Source: Elusimicrobia bacterium RIFOXYA2_FULL_47_53 (GTDB taxonomy: Bacteria > Elusimicrobiota > Endomicrobiia > Endomicrobiales > XYA2-FULL-47-53). From it: 64,000 nt of DNA. Location: contig MGVE01000003.1 of NCBI GenBank assembly GCA_001800315.1, positions 5,318 to 69,317 of the forward strand, written 5' to 3'. The position numbers and the translations under genes were made by a program. The notes under the pieces are model-generated. The model was not told the DNA's origin. It made no database searches and was given only the letters and a program-made list of their open reading frames with translations. Shown one piece after another: positions 1-7,920 of this stretch. Within the stretch, counting starts at the first letter, position 1, and every line of letters begins with the position of its first letter.

Positions 1-1
1 T

Positions 2-436
2 AAAACCGATACAGGTTTTGCTTTTGGGATGGAGGTGCTTGAGAAAACAGGCGAAAATACAAAGATTGGCGCCGGGGTTGAGTTTTTGTTTGACAGAATT
101 GAAAAAGAGATTGCTGGTGTAAATGTGGCTTCTTACGAGTCAAAATTTGGTTTTATTCCCGTTTACGGAACGCTTAATTATTTTTTTCCGAAATCTGACA
201 TATTTGCCCGCGCAAACCTTGGATATAACCTGTCATTTTCGGGAAATTCAATGTTTAAGGGTAATTCGTCGTTAAGCGGCGGGTTGTACTGGGCGATAGG
301 GTTTGGCACAAAATTAGCTAATACGGTTAGGCTTGAATTAGTATACGGTACATACAACGGCGTAATGAAAACTCCCTCGGTTTCAGTTGATTTCGCCTAT
401 ACACCGATCTCGGTGCTCTTATCCTTCTCGTTGTAG
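2..436 (+). CDS. Outer-membrane beta-barrel protein, C-terminal part (5' end outside window)
   Basis: The reading frame is open from the first bases of the window, so the gene begins upstream and only about 145 C-terminal residues are seen. An internal ATG at 29 is not a convincing start. The sequence alternates hydrophobic and polar residues with many Gly, Tyr and Phe, as in antiparallel membrane strands, and it ends in a hydrophobic strand (SVLLSFSL) typical of outer-membrane barrels recognised by BamA. The barrel assignment rests on this pattern only. No specific family or function is recognised. A repeat-containing gap separates it from rpsF. Confidence 0.55.
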   Translation, partial: KTDTGFAFGMEVLEKTGENTKIGAGVEFLFDRIEKEIAGVNVASYESKFGFIPVYGTLNYFFPKSDIFARANLGYNLSFSGNSMFKGNSSLSGGLYWAIGFGTKLANTVRLELVYGTYNGVMKTPSVSVDFAYTPISVLLSFSL

Positions 437-514
437 AAAGAGCTTGCAGAAAATATAGTTTTTTTGCGGTGTTGCGGTCTGCATACCTGCTCTCGCGGGC
501 ACGATACTAAGGCA

Positions 515-566
515 GTCGTTGCGAGCGACCCGACGCGTTGTTTCGGATGGGAGCGAAGCAATCTCG
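515..566. repeat. Degenerate copy of a dispersed intergenic repeat
   Basis: The stretch from gtcgttgcgagc to gaagcaatctcg resembles the repeat family seen better preserved at 14474-14509, 23957-23993 and 40872-40908 (a short palindrome followed by agaagcaatc). It lies in the gene-free stretch 437-787 between the barrel gene and rpsF. An open frame at 538-753 crosses this stretch but looks like no protein. Apart from the promoter and hairpin listed separately, nothing else is visible here. Confidence 0.4.
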
Positions 567-669
567 GTGTGTCTTTACCAGCGGGCCAATAAACTATTGG
601 ACGCCTTTGCCTTTTATAACCCGCGGACCCCGGCTTATTGATTTAACCCCGGATGGTTTAAACTTTTCC

Positions 670-698
670 TTGCCAAATAAGAGTTTTTTTGCTAATAT
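670..698 (+). promoter_or_regulatory. Predicted sigma70-type promoter of the rpsF operon
   Basis: TTGCCA (670-675) and TAATAT (693-698) are separated by 17 bases, upstream of rpsF with a leader of roughly 80 bases. It is the only well-spaced pair I see in the gap before the ribosomal protein genes. The match to consensus is moderate. Confidence 0.45.
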
Positions 699-741
699 TT
701 GCCATATTCTTTGCTCTGCTGAAGCCTATGCAGGGCTAAAT

Positions 742-762
742 CCCGGCCGCTAAGCGGCGGGG
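742..762 (+). promoter_or_regulatory. Hairpin in the rpsF leader
   Basis: A GC-rich stem (CCCGGCCGC paired with GCGGCGGGG across a TAA loop, with one G-G mismatch) sits just before the strong Shine-Dalgarno AAAGGAGGT (773-780). In several bacteria the S6:S18 protein complex binds a structured motif in the rpsF leader to repress its own operon. Whether this hairpin serves that purpose is speculation based on its position. Confidence 0.35.
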
Positions 763-787
763 AAAATCCAGAAAGGAGGTGTTTGTA

Positions 788-1177
788 ATGTCAAACTACG
801 AAAGCACATTTATTTGCTCGCCTGAATTGCCAACCGAGAAGTTAGATGAACTCATCGAAAAAGCAAAGAAAATCGTGTCAAACAACGGCGGAAATGTGGT
901 TATCGCCCAGCAGCTCGGAAAAAAGAGGCTGGCCTATCCCATTAAGAAGTTTCGCGAGGGAAACTATGTCTATATGGAACTCACCGGTTCCGGAGATATG
1001 GTTTCGGCTCTTGAGACTTTCTACCATGTCAATGACCCGATAATCCGCTTCCTGAATGTCAAAGTGGAAAAAAAGAAGGCTGTAGTAAAGCCTACGATAG
1101 CCGAGCCGACAGCGCCGGCTCCTGTGGAGGTAAAGTCAAATGAATCAGATAAGCCTCAGACTCCCGGAGCAGAATAG
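788..1177 (+). CDS. rpsF: 30S ribosomal protein S6
   Basis: S6 is a small-subunit ribosomal protein that pairs with S18 on the platform. The protein starts MSNYESTF and carries the S6 core motifs KRLAYPIKKFREGNYV and DPIIRFLNVKVEK, followed by an Ala/Pro/Glu-rich tail of about 25 residues. The ATG at 788 is chosen over an upstream GTG because AAAGGAGGT lies 7 bases before it. It is first in the classical rpsF-ssb-rpsR-rplI-dnaB order. Its last 38 bases overlap the start of ssb, so the extended tail is encoded in the overlap. Confidence 0.95.
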   Translation: MSNYESTFICSPELPTEKLDELIEKAKKIVSNNGGNVVIAQQLGKKRLAYPIKKFREGNYVYMELTGSGDMVSALETFYHVNDPIIRFLNVKVEKKKAVVKPTIAEPTAPAPVEVKSNESDKPQTPGAE

Positions 1178-1580
1178 CGTAACGCTTGTCGGACGCCTTA
1201 CCCGCGACCCCGAAGTGAGATTCACGGGGAAAGGGCAGGCTATGTGCCGTTTTGATATCGCCGTCAACAGGCGCTATAAAGACGCGGCCGGCAGCTGGCA
1301 GGACGATGTTTCCTTTCTTCCCGTAGTGGTTTGGGGAGAGGCAGCCCAGAGATGCGGCGACAGGCTTAAAAAGGGCCTGCCGGTGCATGTTGAAGGCCGT
1401 CTCCAGTCCCGCGCCTGGGAAACTAAGGAAGGCCAGAAAAGGACTTCTATTGAAGTCGTTGCCAGAAGAGTGCAGTTTCTCTCTAAGGTTACCGACGATT
1501 CCGCGGCTTCCGAAGCTTCCGAAGCCCCGGCCGCGGCAGCCTCAGATGCCGCCGGTTCCGACGAAGAGATACCGTTCTAA
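1140..1580 (+). CDS. ssb: Single-stranded DNA-binding protein
   Basis: SSB coats single-stranded DNA in replication, repair and recombination. The OB-fold is seen in the first 110 residues (VTLVGRLTRDPEVRFT, CRFDIAVNRRYKD, VVVWGEAAQRC, VEGRLQSRAWE). A low-complexity Ser/Ala linker follows, and the acidic tip DEEIPF matches the partner-binding tail of bacterial SSBs. The start at 1140 has GGAGGT at 1125-1130. It overlaps rpsF by 38 bases, a longer overlap than usual for this pair, which suggests translational coupling. Confidence 0.95.
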   Translation: MNQISLRLPEQNSVTLVGRLTRDPEVRFTGKGQAMCRFDIAVNRRYKDAAGSWQDDVSFLPVVVWGEAAQRCGDRLKKGLPVHVEGRLQSRAWETKEGQKRTSIEVVARRVQFLSKVTDDSAASEASEAPAAAASDAAGSDEEIPF

Positions 1581-1609
1581 ATAATTAAAGACAGCGTCAA
1601 TAATAGTTT

Positions 1610-1641
1610 GCCCGCCCAATCGGCGGGCTGCCCAAAAGGCA
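1610..1641 (+). promoter_or_regulatory. Two hairpins before rpsR
   Basis: GCCCGCC (1610-1616) pairs with GGCGGGC (1622-1628). Directly after it TGCC-caaaa-GGCA (1629-1641) can form a second small stem that reaches the Shine-Dalgarno AGGAGG of rpsR. The position suggests a role in tuning S18 translation or in mRNA stability. No U-run follows, so a terminator is unlikely. Confidence 0.35.
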
Positions 1642-1651
1642 GGAGGATATA

Positions 1652-1930
1652 ATGCAAGAAAGAAAACCATCACACAGCGCTTCCGCTAATAAAGGACCGA
1701 TGCGCATGCGCCGCCGCGGCGGGCCGCCGAAAAGAAAAGTCTGCCGTTTCTGCGCCGACAAGATAGAGATAGACTACAAGAACCTGAGCCTTTTGCGCAA
1801 CTTCATCACCGAGAGGGGAAAAATCCTTTCCGGCAGAGTGACTGGTACCTGCGCAAAACATCAGCGCGGCGTGAATTCCGCGGTCAAACGCGCCAGAATG
1901 CTTGCGTTTTTGCCGTTCACTGCTGTATAA
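1652..1930 (+). CDS. rpsR: 30S ribosomal protein S18, zinc-binding type
   Basis: S18 sits on the small-subunit platform as a partner of S6. Recognised by the core [11 protein letters not shown] and TGTCAKHQR, with a basic N-terminal arm of about 25 residues. It keeps the cysteine set of the zinc-binding (C+) S18 form: CRFC near residue 31 and CAKH near residue 68. Many bacteria carry a C- form without these. AGGAGG precedes the ATG by 6-7 bases. Confidence 0.95.
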   Translation: MQERKPSHSASANKGPMRMRRRGGPPKRKVCRFCADKIEIDYKNLSLLRNFITERGKILSGRVTGTCAKHQRGVNSAVKRARMLAFLPFTAV

Positions 1931-1953
1931 GTTAACGACGGAGGTTTATTTAA

Positions 1954-2412
1954 ATGAAAGTGATACTTCGTGCCGATATAACAAGCCTCGGGCAGCTTGG
2001 CGACATCAAAGAGGTCGCCGAAGGCTACGCGAGGAACTACCTTATCCCCAGAAGCCTTGTGCTTGAGGCCACCCCGGGCAATATGAAGCTTTGGGAGAGG
2101 GAAAAAGAAAAGTATGAGAAACACAAAGAAGAGAAAAAGAAGGCCGCTCGCGAGCTCGCCGAAAAATTAGAAAAAATATCCCTTACCGTGCCCGTCAAGG
2201 TCGGAGAGGGGGGCAAAGTTTTCGGTTCGGTCACAAACGCTCACATAGCCAGAGGCCTTGAAGAGAACGGTTTCAAGGTTGAGAAACACGATATTCTGCT
2301 CAGCGAACCCATTAAAGAAATAGGCGCTTTCACCGTTGAAATAAGGCTTCACCCTGAAGTAAACGGCGCGCTCAAAATATGGGTTGTTGAAGAAAAAAGC
2401 GACAAAGAATAA
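1954..2412 (+). CDS. rplI: 50S ribosomal protein L9
   Basis: L9 is the elongated two-domain protein at the base of the L1 stalk. The N-terminal domain motif (LGQLGDIKEVAEGYARNYL) and the connecting basic, Glu/Lys-rich helix (residues about 45-80) are clear. The C-terminal domain contains VFGSVTNAHIA. The length of 152 residues is normal. GGAGGT precedes the start. Confidence 0.95.
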   Translation: MKVILRADITSLGQLGDIKEVAEGYARNYLIPRSLVLEATPGNMKLWEREKEKYEKHKEEKKKAARELAEKLEKISLTVPVKVGEGGKVFGSVTNAHIARGLEENGFKVEKHDILLSEPIKEIGAFTVEIRLHPEVNGALKIWVVEEKSDKE

Positions 2413-2434
2413 GCCTGCTTCTTAAGGAATATTG

Positions 2435-3808
2435 ATGGCTGACTTAATAGACCGCATACCGCCGCAGTCTCTGGACGCCGAGATGGCAGTTCTCGGTTCC
2501 ATGCTTATTGAAAAAGAAGCGATAATCAAAGCGGTGGATATAGTTTCCGACGAAGATTTCTATAAGGAATCTCACCGGCAGATTTTTATTGTCATGCGCG
2601 ACCTCTACCTGGAAAACCAGGCTGTGGACGCCATTACGGTGACCGATGCCCTTAAGAAAAACAAGCTTTTCGCTGACCTGGGCGGCGGCTCTTATATCAC
2701 ATCGCTGATTAACTCGGTCTCCACGGCCGCGAATATTGAGTATTACGCGGCCATTGTGCGGGACAAGTCAATCCTGCGCCAGATGATAAATACCGGCACT
2801 CAGATAGTGGCTTCTTCTTTTAACGAGAAAATGCCCGCCAACGAAATTCTGGACAAGGCCGGCGAAGCGCTTTTTGATATTACCCAGAAAGGCGCGAAAC
2901 GCGGTTTCGTGGATGTTTCAAAGCTTGTACACCCCACCCTGGATTACCTGGAAAAACTCAACAGAGACAAAAAAGATGTTCCGGGCTTAAGAACCGGCTT
3001 TACCATGCTTGACAGCATGACGGCGGGGCTTCAGCCGGCGGAACTTATCATTATTGCGGCAAGGCCTTCCATGGGAAAAACGGCTTTCGCGCTGAACATC
3101 GCCGAGAATGTCGCCCTTCGGGAGAAAAAAGCCGTTGCCATGTTCTCTCTTGAAATGTCCAAGGAAGCCCTTATGCTGCGCCTGCTCTGTTCCGCGGCTC
3201 AGGTGAACTCGCATGAGGTAAGAAAAGGCATTATCGCCACTAAAGACTGGTCTAAGCTTACCACCGTAGCGCAGAAATTTTCCGAGGCCCAGATATTTAT
3301 TGACGACAGCCCGGGAATAAGCGTGCTGGAACTGCGCGCCAGGGCCCGGCGCCTGGCCAACGAACTTAAAATTCAGGGCAAAGAGCTTGCCATGATTCTC
3401 ATAGACTATATCCAGATGATGCGCGGCTCCGCGGGAAGGCCAGAGTCGCGCCAGCAGGAAATGGCCGACATATCCAGGTCCCTCAAGGGCCTGGCCAGGG
3501 ATTTGAACTGCCCCGTGGTAGCGCTTTCCCAGCTTTCAAGAAAACCCGAAGAAAAGGGCAGGGAAGGAAAGCCCCAGCTTTCAGACTTGAGAGAATCGGG
3601 GGCCATTGAGCAGGACGCCGATGTCGTAGGTTTTATATACCGCGAAGGGTACTATAAGAGAGACGATCCGGATCTGGAAAGAAAAGCCACTCTGATTTTA
3701 GCCAAACAGCGCAACGGGCCTACGGGCGAGATCAATCTCACATTCCGCCGCGAATGCACGCGTTTTGAAAACGCCACGGCAATGGAAGCGACCCCGGTCC
3801 ACCAATAA
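2435..3808 (+). CDS. dnaB: Replicative DNA helicase DnaB
   Basis: Hexameric 5'-3' helicase of the replication fork. The N-terminal DnaB domain begins RIPPQSLDAEMAVLGSML. The RecA-like domain has Walker A in ARPSMGKTAFALN near residue 210, Walker B in ILIDYIQMM, and late motifs ALSQLSR and LRESGAIEQDAD. The length of 457 residues is normal and no intein is present. The start is taken as the ATG at 2435, immediately after a TTG, with AAGGA upstream. It closes the rpsF-rplI group. Confidence 0.95.
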   Translation: MADLIDRIPPQSLDAEMAVLGSMLIEKEAIIKAVDIVSDEDFYKESHRQIFIVMRDLYLENQAVDAITVTDALKKNKLFADLGGGSYITSLINSVSTAANIEYYAAIVRDKSILRQMINTGTQIVASSFNEKMPANEILDKAGEALFDITQKGAKRGFVDVSKLVHPTLDYLEKLNRDKKDVPGLRTGFTMLDSMTAGLQPAELIIIAARPSMGKTAFALNIAENVALREKKAVAMFSLEMSKEALMLRLLCSAAQVNSHEVRKGIIATKDWSKLTTVAQKFSEAQIFIDDSPGISVLELRARARRLANELKIQGKELAMILIDYIQMMRGSAGRPESRQQEMADISRSLKGLARDLNCPVVALSQLSRKPEEKGREGKPQLSDLRESGAIEQDADVVGFIYREGYYKRDDPDLERKATLILAKQRNGPTGEINLTFRRECTRFENATAMEATPVHQ

Positions 3809-3813
3809 GGGCA

Positions 3814-5013
3814 ATGAAAAATAAAAAGCAGCTGTTATTCCGCCGCAGCGAAATCGTCTGTCAGGGGAGCGCAGAGCCCTGGAGAGGGCACTCCGACGGC
3901 GGAAGCTTTTACCGGCCTACCTGGGCCGAGATAAATTTACAGAACCTTAAACAAAATATAAAAAGCATCTCCGGGCTGGTCAAGCCCCGCGCTAAAATAC
4001 TCGCTGTCGTCAAAGCCAACGCTTACGGGCACATGGCCCTTCCCTGCGCGAAGGCGGCTTTAGCCGCCGGAGCCTCAGCCCTCGGCGTCTCCTCCATAGA
4101 AGAAGGCATAACTCTAAGGCGCGGCGGCATAAAAGCGCCCATACTTATCCTTGGAAGCATATTCCCGTTCGTTAACCTTTCGCTTGCCGTAAAAAATAAC
4201 CTGACTCCCACAATTTCAAGCCTGCAGGGTTTAGCCGAGCTTGCCCGCATCGGCGCGCGGCTTGGAAAGCGCCTGCCCTTTCACCTGAAAGTGGATACCG
4301 GCATGGGCAGGGTCGGGCTGACGCCGTCCTCCGCGATTTCCGCCATAGAAAAAGCCGCCGCCAGAAAAGAAGTTTCCCTTGAAGGCATATACACCCATTT
4401 TTCATCTTCCTTAGACCGGGAATTTACCGACCTCCAGCTTGAAAAATTCCTTGCCGTTACGAATTTCGCGAAAAAACTTAAACTCAAATTTACGGCGCAC
4501 GCGGCCAACTCGGGCGCGCTTCTTACGAATAAAAAAACCCATCTGGATATGGTGCGCCCCGGTCTTGCCGTCTACGGCCTGCTCCCTTTTGAAACGGAAA
4601 AACAGAAGATAAACCTTTCTCCCGTGCTTTCGTGGAAAACGCGGGTGGTTTTCATGAAAAGAGTGCCCGCCAAGACTCCCATAAGCTACGACCGCACTTT
4701 CGTCACCGGGCGCTCGTCGCTTATCGCCACGCTTCCCGTGGGCTACGCCGACGGCTACTTAAGGAGCCTTTCAAATAAGGCGGAGGCGCTCATTAACGGC
4801 AGGAGATGCCCGGTAGTGGGGCGCGTAACCATGGATATGATAATGGTTGATGTCACGAAAGCCGGCGGGGTTTCCATAGGAGCCGAGGCAGTTTTACTCG
4901 GCGCGCAGGGCTCCGATAATATTTCGGTGGAAGAAATGGCGCGCTGGGCCAATACAATAAATTACGAGATAGCCTGCGGCATAAGCGCCAGGGTCCCGAG
5001 GGTAATAGTTTAA
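3814..5013 (+). CDS. alr: Alanine racemase with a short N-terminal extension
   Basis: PLP enzyme that interconverts L- and D-alanine for peptidoglycan. Family motifs are VVKANAYGH (PLP lysine), MVRPGLAVYG, ISYDRTF (catalytic Tyr region) and LPVGYADGY. The usual start would align with YRPTWAEINL, but here about 32 residues precede it and no alternative start lies between. The DNA of that extension is flanked by an 8-base inverted repeat (3838-3845 and 3897-3904), so a small element may have inserted in frame. Only AAGGG, two bases from the ATG, serves as a ribosome site, so translation may depend on dnaB. Confidence 0.9.
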   Translation: MKNKKQLLFRRSEIVCQGSAEPWRGHSDGGSFYRPTWAEINLQNLKQNIKSISGLVKPRAKILAVVKANAYGHMALPCAKAALAAGASALGVSSIEEGITLRRGGIKAPILILGSIFPFVNLSLAVKNNLTPTISSLQGLAELARIGARLGKRLPFHLKVDTGMGRVGLTPSSAISAIEKAAARKEVSLEGIYTHFSSSLDREFTDLQLEKFLAVTNFAKKLKLKFTAHAANSGALLTNKKTHLDMVRPGLAVYGLLPFETEKQKINLSPVLSWKTRVVFMKRVPAKTPISYDRTFVTGRSSLIATLPVGYADGYLRSLSNKAEALINGRRCPVVGRVTMDMIMVDVTKAGGVSIGAEAVLLGAQGSDNISVEEMARWANTINYEIACGISARVPRVIV

Positions 5014-5014
5014 A

Positions 5015-5812
5015 ATGAAAAGAATAAAGAAAGTCCCGCACTTTATAGGCAACGGGCTTTTAAATACCGCCGAGGGGATCGGCAAGGCCGGATACCTGCT
5101 TTTTCAGACGGTATACTGGATCGGGCGGGGTTTTGTTGACTGGAAAAATACCGTCGCGCAGATGGTTGAGGTCGGCTGGATGTCTTTCCCTGTCATCGCG
5201 CTTACTTCATTTTTTACCGGAATGGTTCTCGCGCTCCAGTCGGGCCAATCTTTTAAAAATGTTTTCAACGAGCCGGTATTTATAGGCACCGTCGTGGGCT
5301 TTTCTCTTGTTAAAGAGCTCGGGCCCGTGCTGACCTCAATAGTTATTTCCGGAAGAGTCGGAGCTTCCATAGCCGCCGAGCTCGGTACGATGAAAGTTAC
5401 CGAACAGCTTGACGCGCTTTATACCCTTGGCACGAATCCGGTAAGGTACCTGGCGGTTCCGCGCTTTATTGCCTGCGTGACTATGGTGCCCATGCTTTCA
5501 ATTATGTCAAACATAATCGGCATCTTCGGAGGCCTGCTGGTAAGCGTTTACAAGTGGGGCATTCCTTCCACAATCTATTGGGATGACATATTTAATTTTA
5601 TGGATGTGGGGGATTTCTTTCACGGGGTAATCAAGTCTTTTATTTTCGCGGCTTTTATAGTTATAACATCCATTCATAAGGGTTTTGAGTGCGAGGGAGG
5701 AGCCGAAGGCGTGGGCAAAGCGACTACGAGCGCCGTCATGATTTCCATGGTCATGATCCTTGTCTCGGATTATTTCCTTACATATCTGCTGGTGCTTCTG
5801 AGGATAGGATGA
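5015..5812 (+). CDS. mlaE: MlaE-family ABC transporter permease (phospholipid transport)
   Basis: Inner-membrane permease of an Mla/MCE lipid transport system that moves phospholipid between the two membranes. The motif KELGPVLTSIVISGRVGASIAAELGTM is the MlaE/YrbE signature (quoted in part: GPVLTSIVISGRVGAS and AELGTM), and five to six hydrophobic segments follow the family pattern. It starts one base after alr ends and overlaps mlaF by four bases (ATGA). The set supports a diderm envelope. Confidence 0.9.
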   Translation: MKRIKKVPHFIGNGLLNTAEGIGKAGYLLFQTVYWIGRGFVDWKNTVAQMVEVGWMSFPVIALTSFFTGMVLALQSGQSFKNVFNEPVFIGTVVGFSLVKELGPVLTSIVISGRVGASIAAELGTMKVTEQLDALYTLGTNPVRYLAVPRFIACVTMVPMLSIMSNIIGIFGGLLVSVYKWGIPSTIYWDDIFNFMDVGDFFHGVIKSFIFAAFIVITSIHKGFECEGGAEGVGKATTSAVMISMVMILVSDYFLTYLLVLLRIG

Positions 5813-6570
5813 TAAAGGTTTCCGGGGTACATAAAAAGTTTAAATCAAAGCAGGTTTTGCGCGGCGTGGATCTGGAAATCCGCGATGCCGAAACCCTGAC
5901 AATTATTGGCGGATCGGGCTGCGGCAAGAGCGTATTGTTAAAAAACATTATCGGCCTGCTAAAACCCGAAGAGGGAGAGATCTTCGTTGACGGCAAGGAG
6001 ACGACCCGGCTTGACGAGAGCGACCTCCTTGAGGTCCAGAAAAAATTCGGCTATCTTTTTCAGGGCGCGGCCCTTTTTGATTCACTGACCGTCGGCGAAA
6101 ATGTGGCTTTTGGGCTTAACAACATGAAAACCATTCCTCCCAACGAGATTGGCAAAAGAGTCCTGGAATGCCTCGCGATGGTGGGGCTTAAAGGCGTGGA
6201 AAATTTAAAGCCGGCTGAACTATCCGGAGGCATGAAAAAAAGAGTCGGGCTTGCCAGAGCGATAGCCCATAAACCGGAATACATAATGTACGACGAGCCG
6301 ACGACCGGCTTAGACCCGATAATGGCCGATGTCATCAACGATTTGATAATCCATCTCCAGAAACAGCTTGGAGTCACTTCCATCGTCGTGACTCACGATA
6401 TGAAATCGGCTTACAAGGTTTCCAACAGGATAGCGATGCTCTACGAAGGCAAAATAATCGGCGCCGGTTCGCCGGATGAAATAAAAAATTCAAAAGACGC
6501 GGTCGTGCACCAGTTTGTGGAGGGCTTAAGCCAGGGCCCGATAACTTTAAACCTGGACAAAAATTTTTAA
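5809..6570 (+). CDS. mlaF: Mla-type ABC transporter ATP-binding protein
   Basis: ATPase of the same transporter. It has Walker A GGSGCGKSVLLKN, the signature LSGGMKKRVGLARA, Walker B YIMYDEPTTGLDP and the H-loop VVTHDM. The ATG at 5809 overlaps the mlaE stop. The open frame extends further upstream, but the residues before MIKVSGVHKKF have no family similarity. Length 253 residues is normal. Confidence 0.93.
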   Translation: MIKVSGVHKKFKSKQVLRGVDLEIRDAETLTIIGGSGCGKSVLLKNIIGLLKPEEGEIFVDGKETTRLDESDLLEVQKKFGYLFQGAALFDSLTVGENVAFGLNNMKTIPPNEIGKRVLECLAMVGLKGVENLKPAELSGGMKKRVGLARAIAHKPEYIMYDEPTTGLDPIMADVINDLIIHLQKQLGVTSIVVTHDMKSAYKVSNRIAMLYEGKIIGAGSPDEIKNSKDAVVHQFVEGLSQGPITLNLDKNF

Positions 6571-6591
6571 TCTATTCGGAAAGGAAAAATT

Positions 6592-7920
6592 ATGACTCGA
6601 GAAACCAAACTTGGACTCTTTCTGCTGGTCGGAGTATTTTGCCTGGCTCTTTCAATATTTTTACTGGGCGATTTTTCCTTTCAGAACAGGTATTTTATAA
6701 ATGTGTTGTTTAATGATGTCACCGGCCTGCCCGATAAAGGGAAGGTAAGGATAGCCGGTGTGGAGGTGGGCGGCGTAAGCGGTGTGGAATTAGAGGACGG
6801 CAAGGCCAAGGTAAGGGTATGGCTTAAGCGGAATATCGTTATTCATGGCGACGCCGAGGCCAGAATCGCCTCAACCGGCATAATCGGTTCAAAGTATCTT
6901 GAGCTCACCATGGGCAGCGCGGCCGCGCCGGTTGTGGAAGACGGCGGAGTTGTGATTGGAACCGATCCGATGTCTTTGGAGAATATGCTCAGCACCGCCA
7001 TGGAGAAACTCGGCAGCGTGGTTGACGCCTTTACCGGTGAAGACAGCAAGAATATGGGCAAAAATCTATCGGCTACGATGGATAATTTAAAAAAGATAAC
7101 CGATACCCTGCGCCTGGCTCTCTACGAGCAGGATAAAAAGATTTCCGAGATTATAGACAATTTCCATTCCTTCTCGGAAGATATGGCGGGTATCACGGCG
7201 GAGAACAAGGAAAACCTTGCGGAAACCATAAAAAACATAAGAGATATCAGCGAAAAGCTTGATAAATTCGTCCAGAAGATTGATAAGGGCGACGGCACCA
7301 TCGGCAAGCTCGTAAGCGATGAGGAGATGGGCAACCAGCTTAAGGAAACCGTGACGGATATCAGGGAGACCTCAAAAGAAGCCCGCCGGGTTCTAAAGAG
7401 GCTTAACTACATAGAAACAAAGTGGGATTACACGCTTCGCTATGACGGGAAATATAAATTTTACCGCTACGATGTCGGCCTGCAGGTTTCTCCCACGCCC
7501 GGCAAATTTTACTATCTCGGCGCCTCAAATGTCGGCGATAAGCCAGACAATGTCTATGATCCGGAGGAACAGACTACCTTTAACTTCCTGCTCGGAAAAA
7601 CCTTCGGAGCGGCCACTGTTTACGGCGGAGCGATCCGCTCCAAAGGCGGTGTCGGCGTGAAGGTTAAACCTCTCTGGAAATGGGACCCTTGGAGAAGGCT
7701 TGAAGTTAAAGCCGAGGCTTATCATTTCTCTCGCAACACGCCGGTTTCCAAGCCGAAAGTTAACATAGGCGGCCAGGTGGAGGTCACGAAATGGGCTTCC
7801 TTCGGAGCCCAGGTGGAGGATGTTTACAGCGAATCAAGCGTCAATACCTATATGAACCTTCAGTTTAAAGACGACGATATCGCCTATGTGCTCGGCATAG
7901 TAGGGCTTGCTAAACCATGA
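6592..7920 (+). CDS. mlaD: MlaD-like MCE-domain protein with an extra C-terminal region
   Basis: Substrate-binding MCE protein anchored in the inner membrane. Transmembrane helix at residues 5-27; MCE domain about 35-115 (VTGLPDKGKVRIAGVEVG, STGIIGSKYLELT); a long helical stretch about 140-275. A beta-rich segment of about 160 residues then ends the protein, unlike the 180-residue MlaD of E. coli. That tail has alternating strands with many Tyr and Gly (KFYYLGASNVGDKP, LEVKAEAYHFSR) and looks barrel-like. It may reach or insert into the outer membrane, which is an inference. AAGGAAA precedes the start. Confidence 0.85.
   Translation: MTRETKLGLFLLVGVFCLALSIFLLGDFSFQNRYFINVLFNDVTGLPDKGKVRIAGVEVGGVSGVELEDGKAKVRVWLKRNIVIHGDAEARIASTGIIGSKYLELTMGSAAAPVVEDGGVVIGTDPMSLENMLSTAMEKLGSVVDAFTGEDSKNMGKNLSATMDNLKKITDTLRLALYEQDKKISEIIDNFHSFSEDMAGITAENKENLAETIKNIRDISEKLDKFVQKIDKGDGTIGKLVSDEEMGNQLKETVTDIRETSKEARRVLKRLNYIETKWDYTLRYDGKYKFYRYDVGLQVSPTPGKFYYLGASNVGDKPDNVYDPEEQTTFNFLLGKTFGAATVYGGAIRSKGGVGVKVKPLWKWDPWRRLEVKAEAYHFSRNTPVSKPKVNIGGQVEVTKWASFGAQVEDVYSESSVNTYMNLQFKDDDIAYVLGIVGLAKP

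Noticed and set aside
538-753. Open frame of 71 codons before rpsF
   Set aside because: It crosses repeat DNA, the predicted promoter and the leader hairpin. No ribosome site and no protein-like composition.
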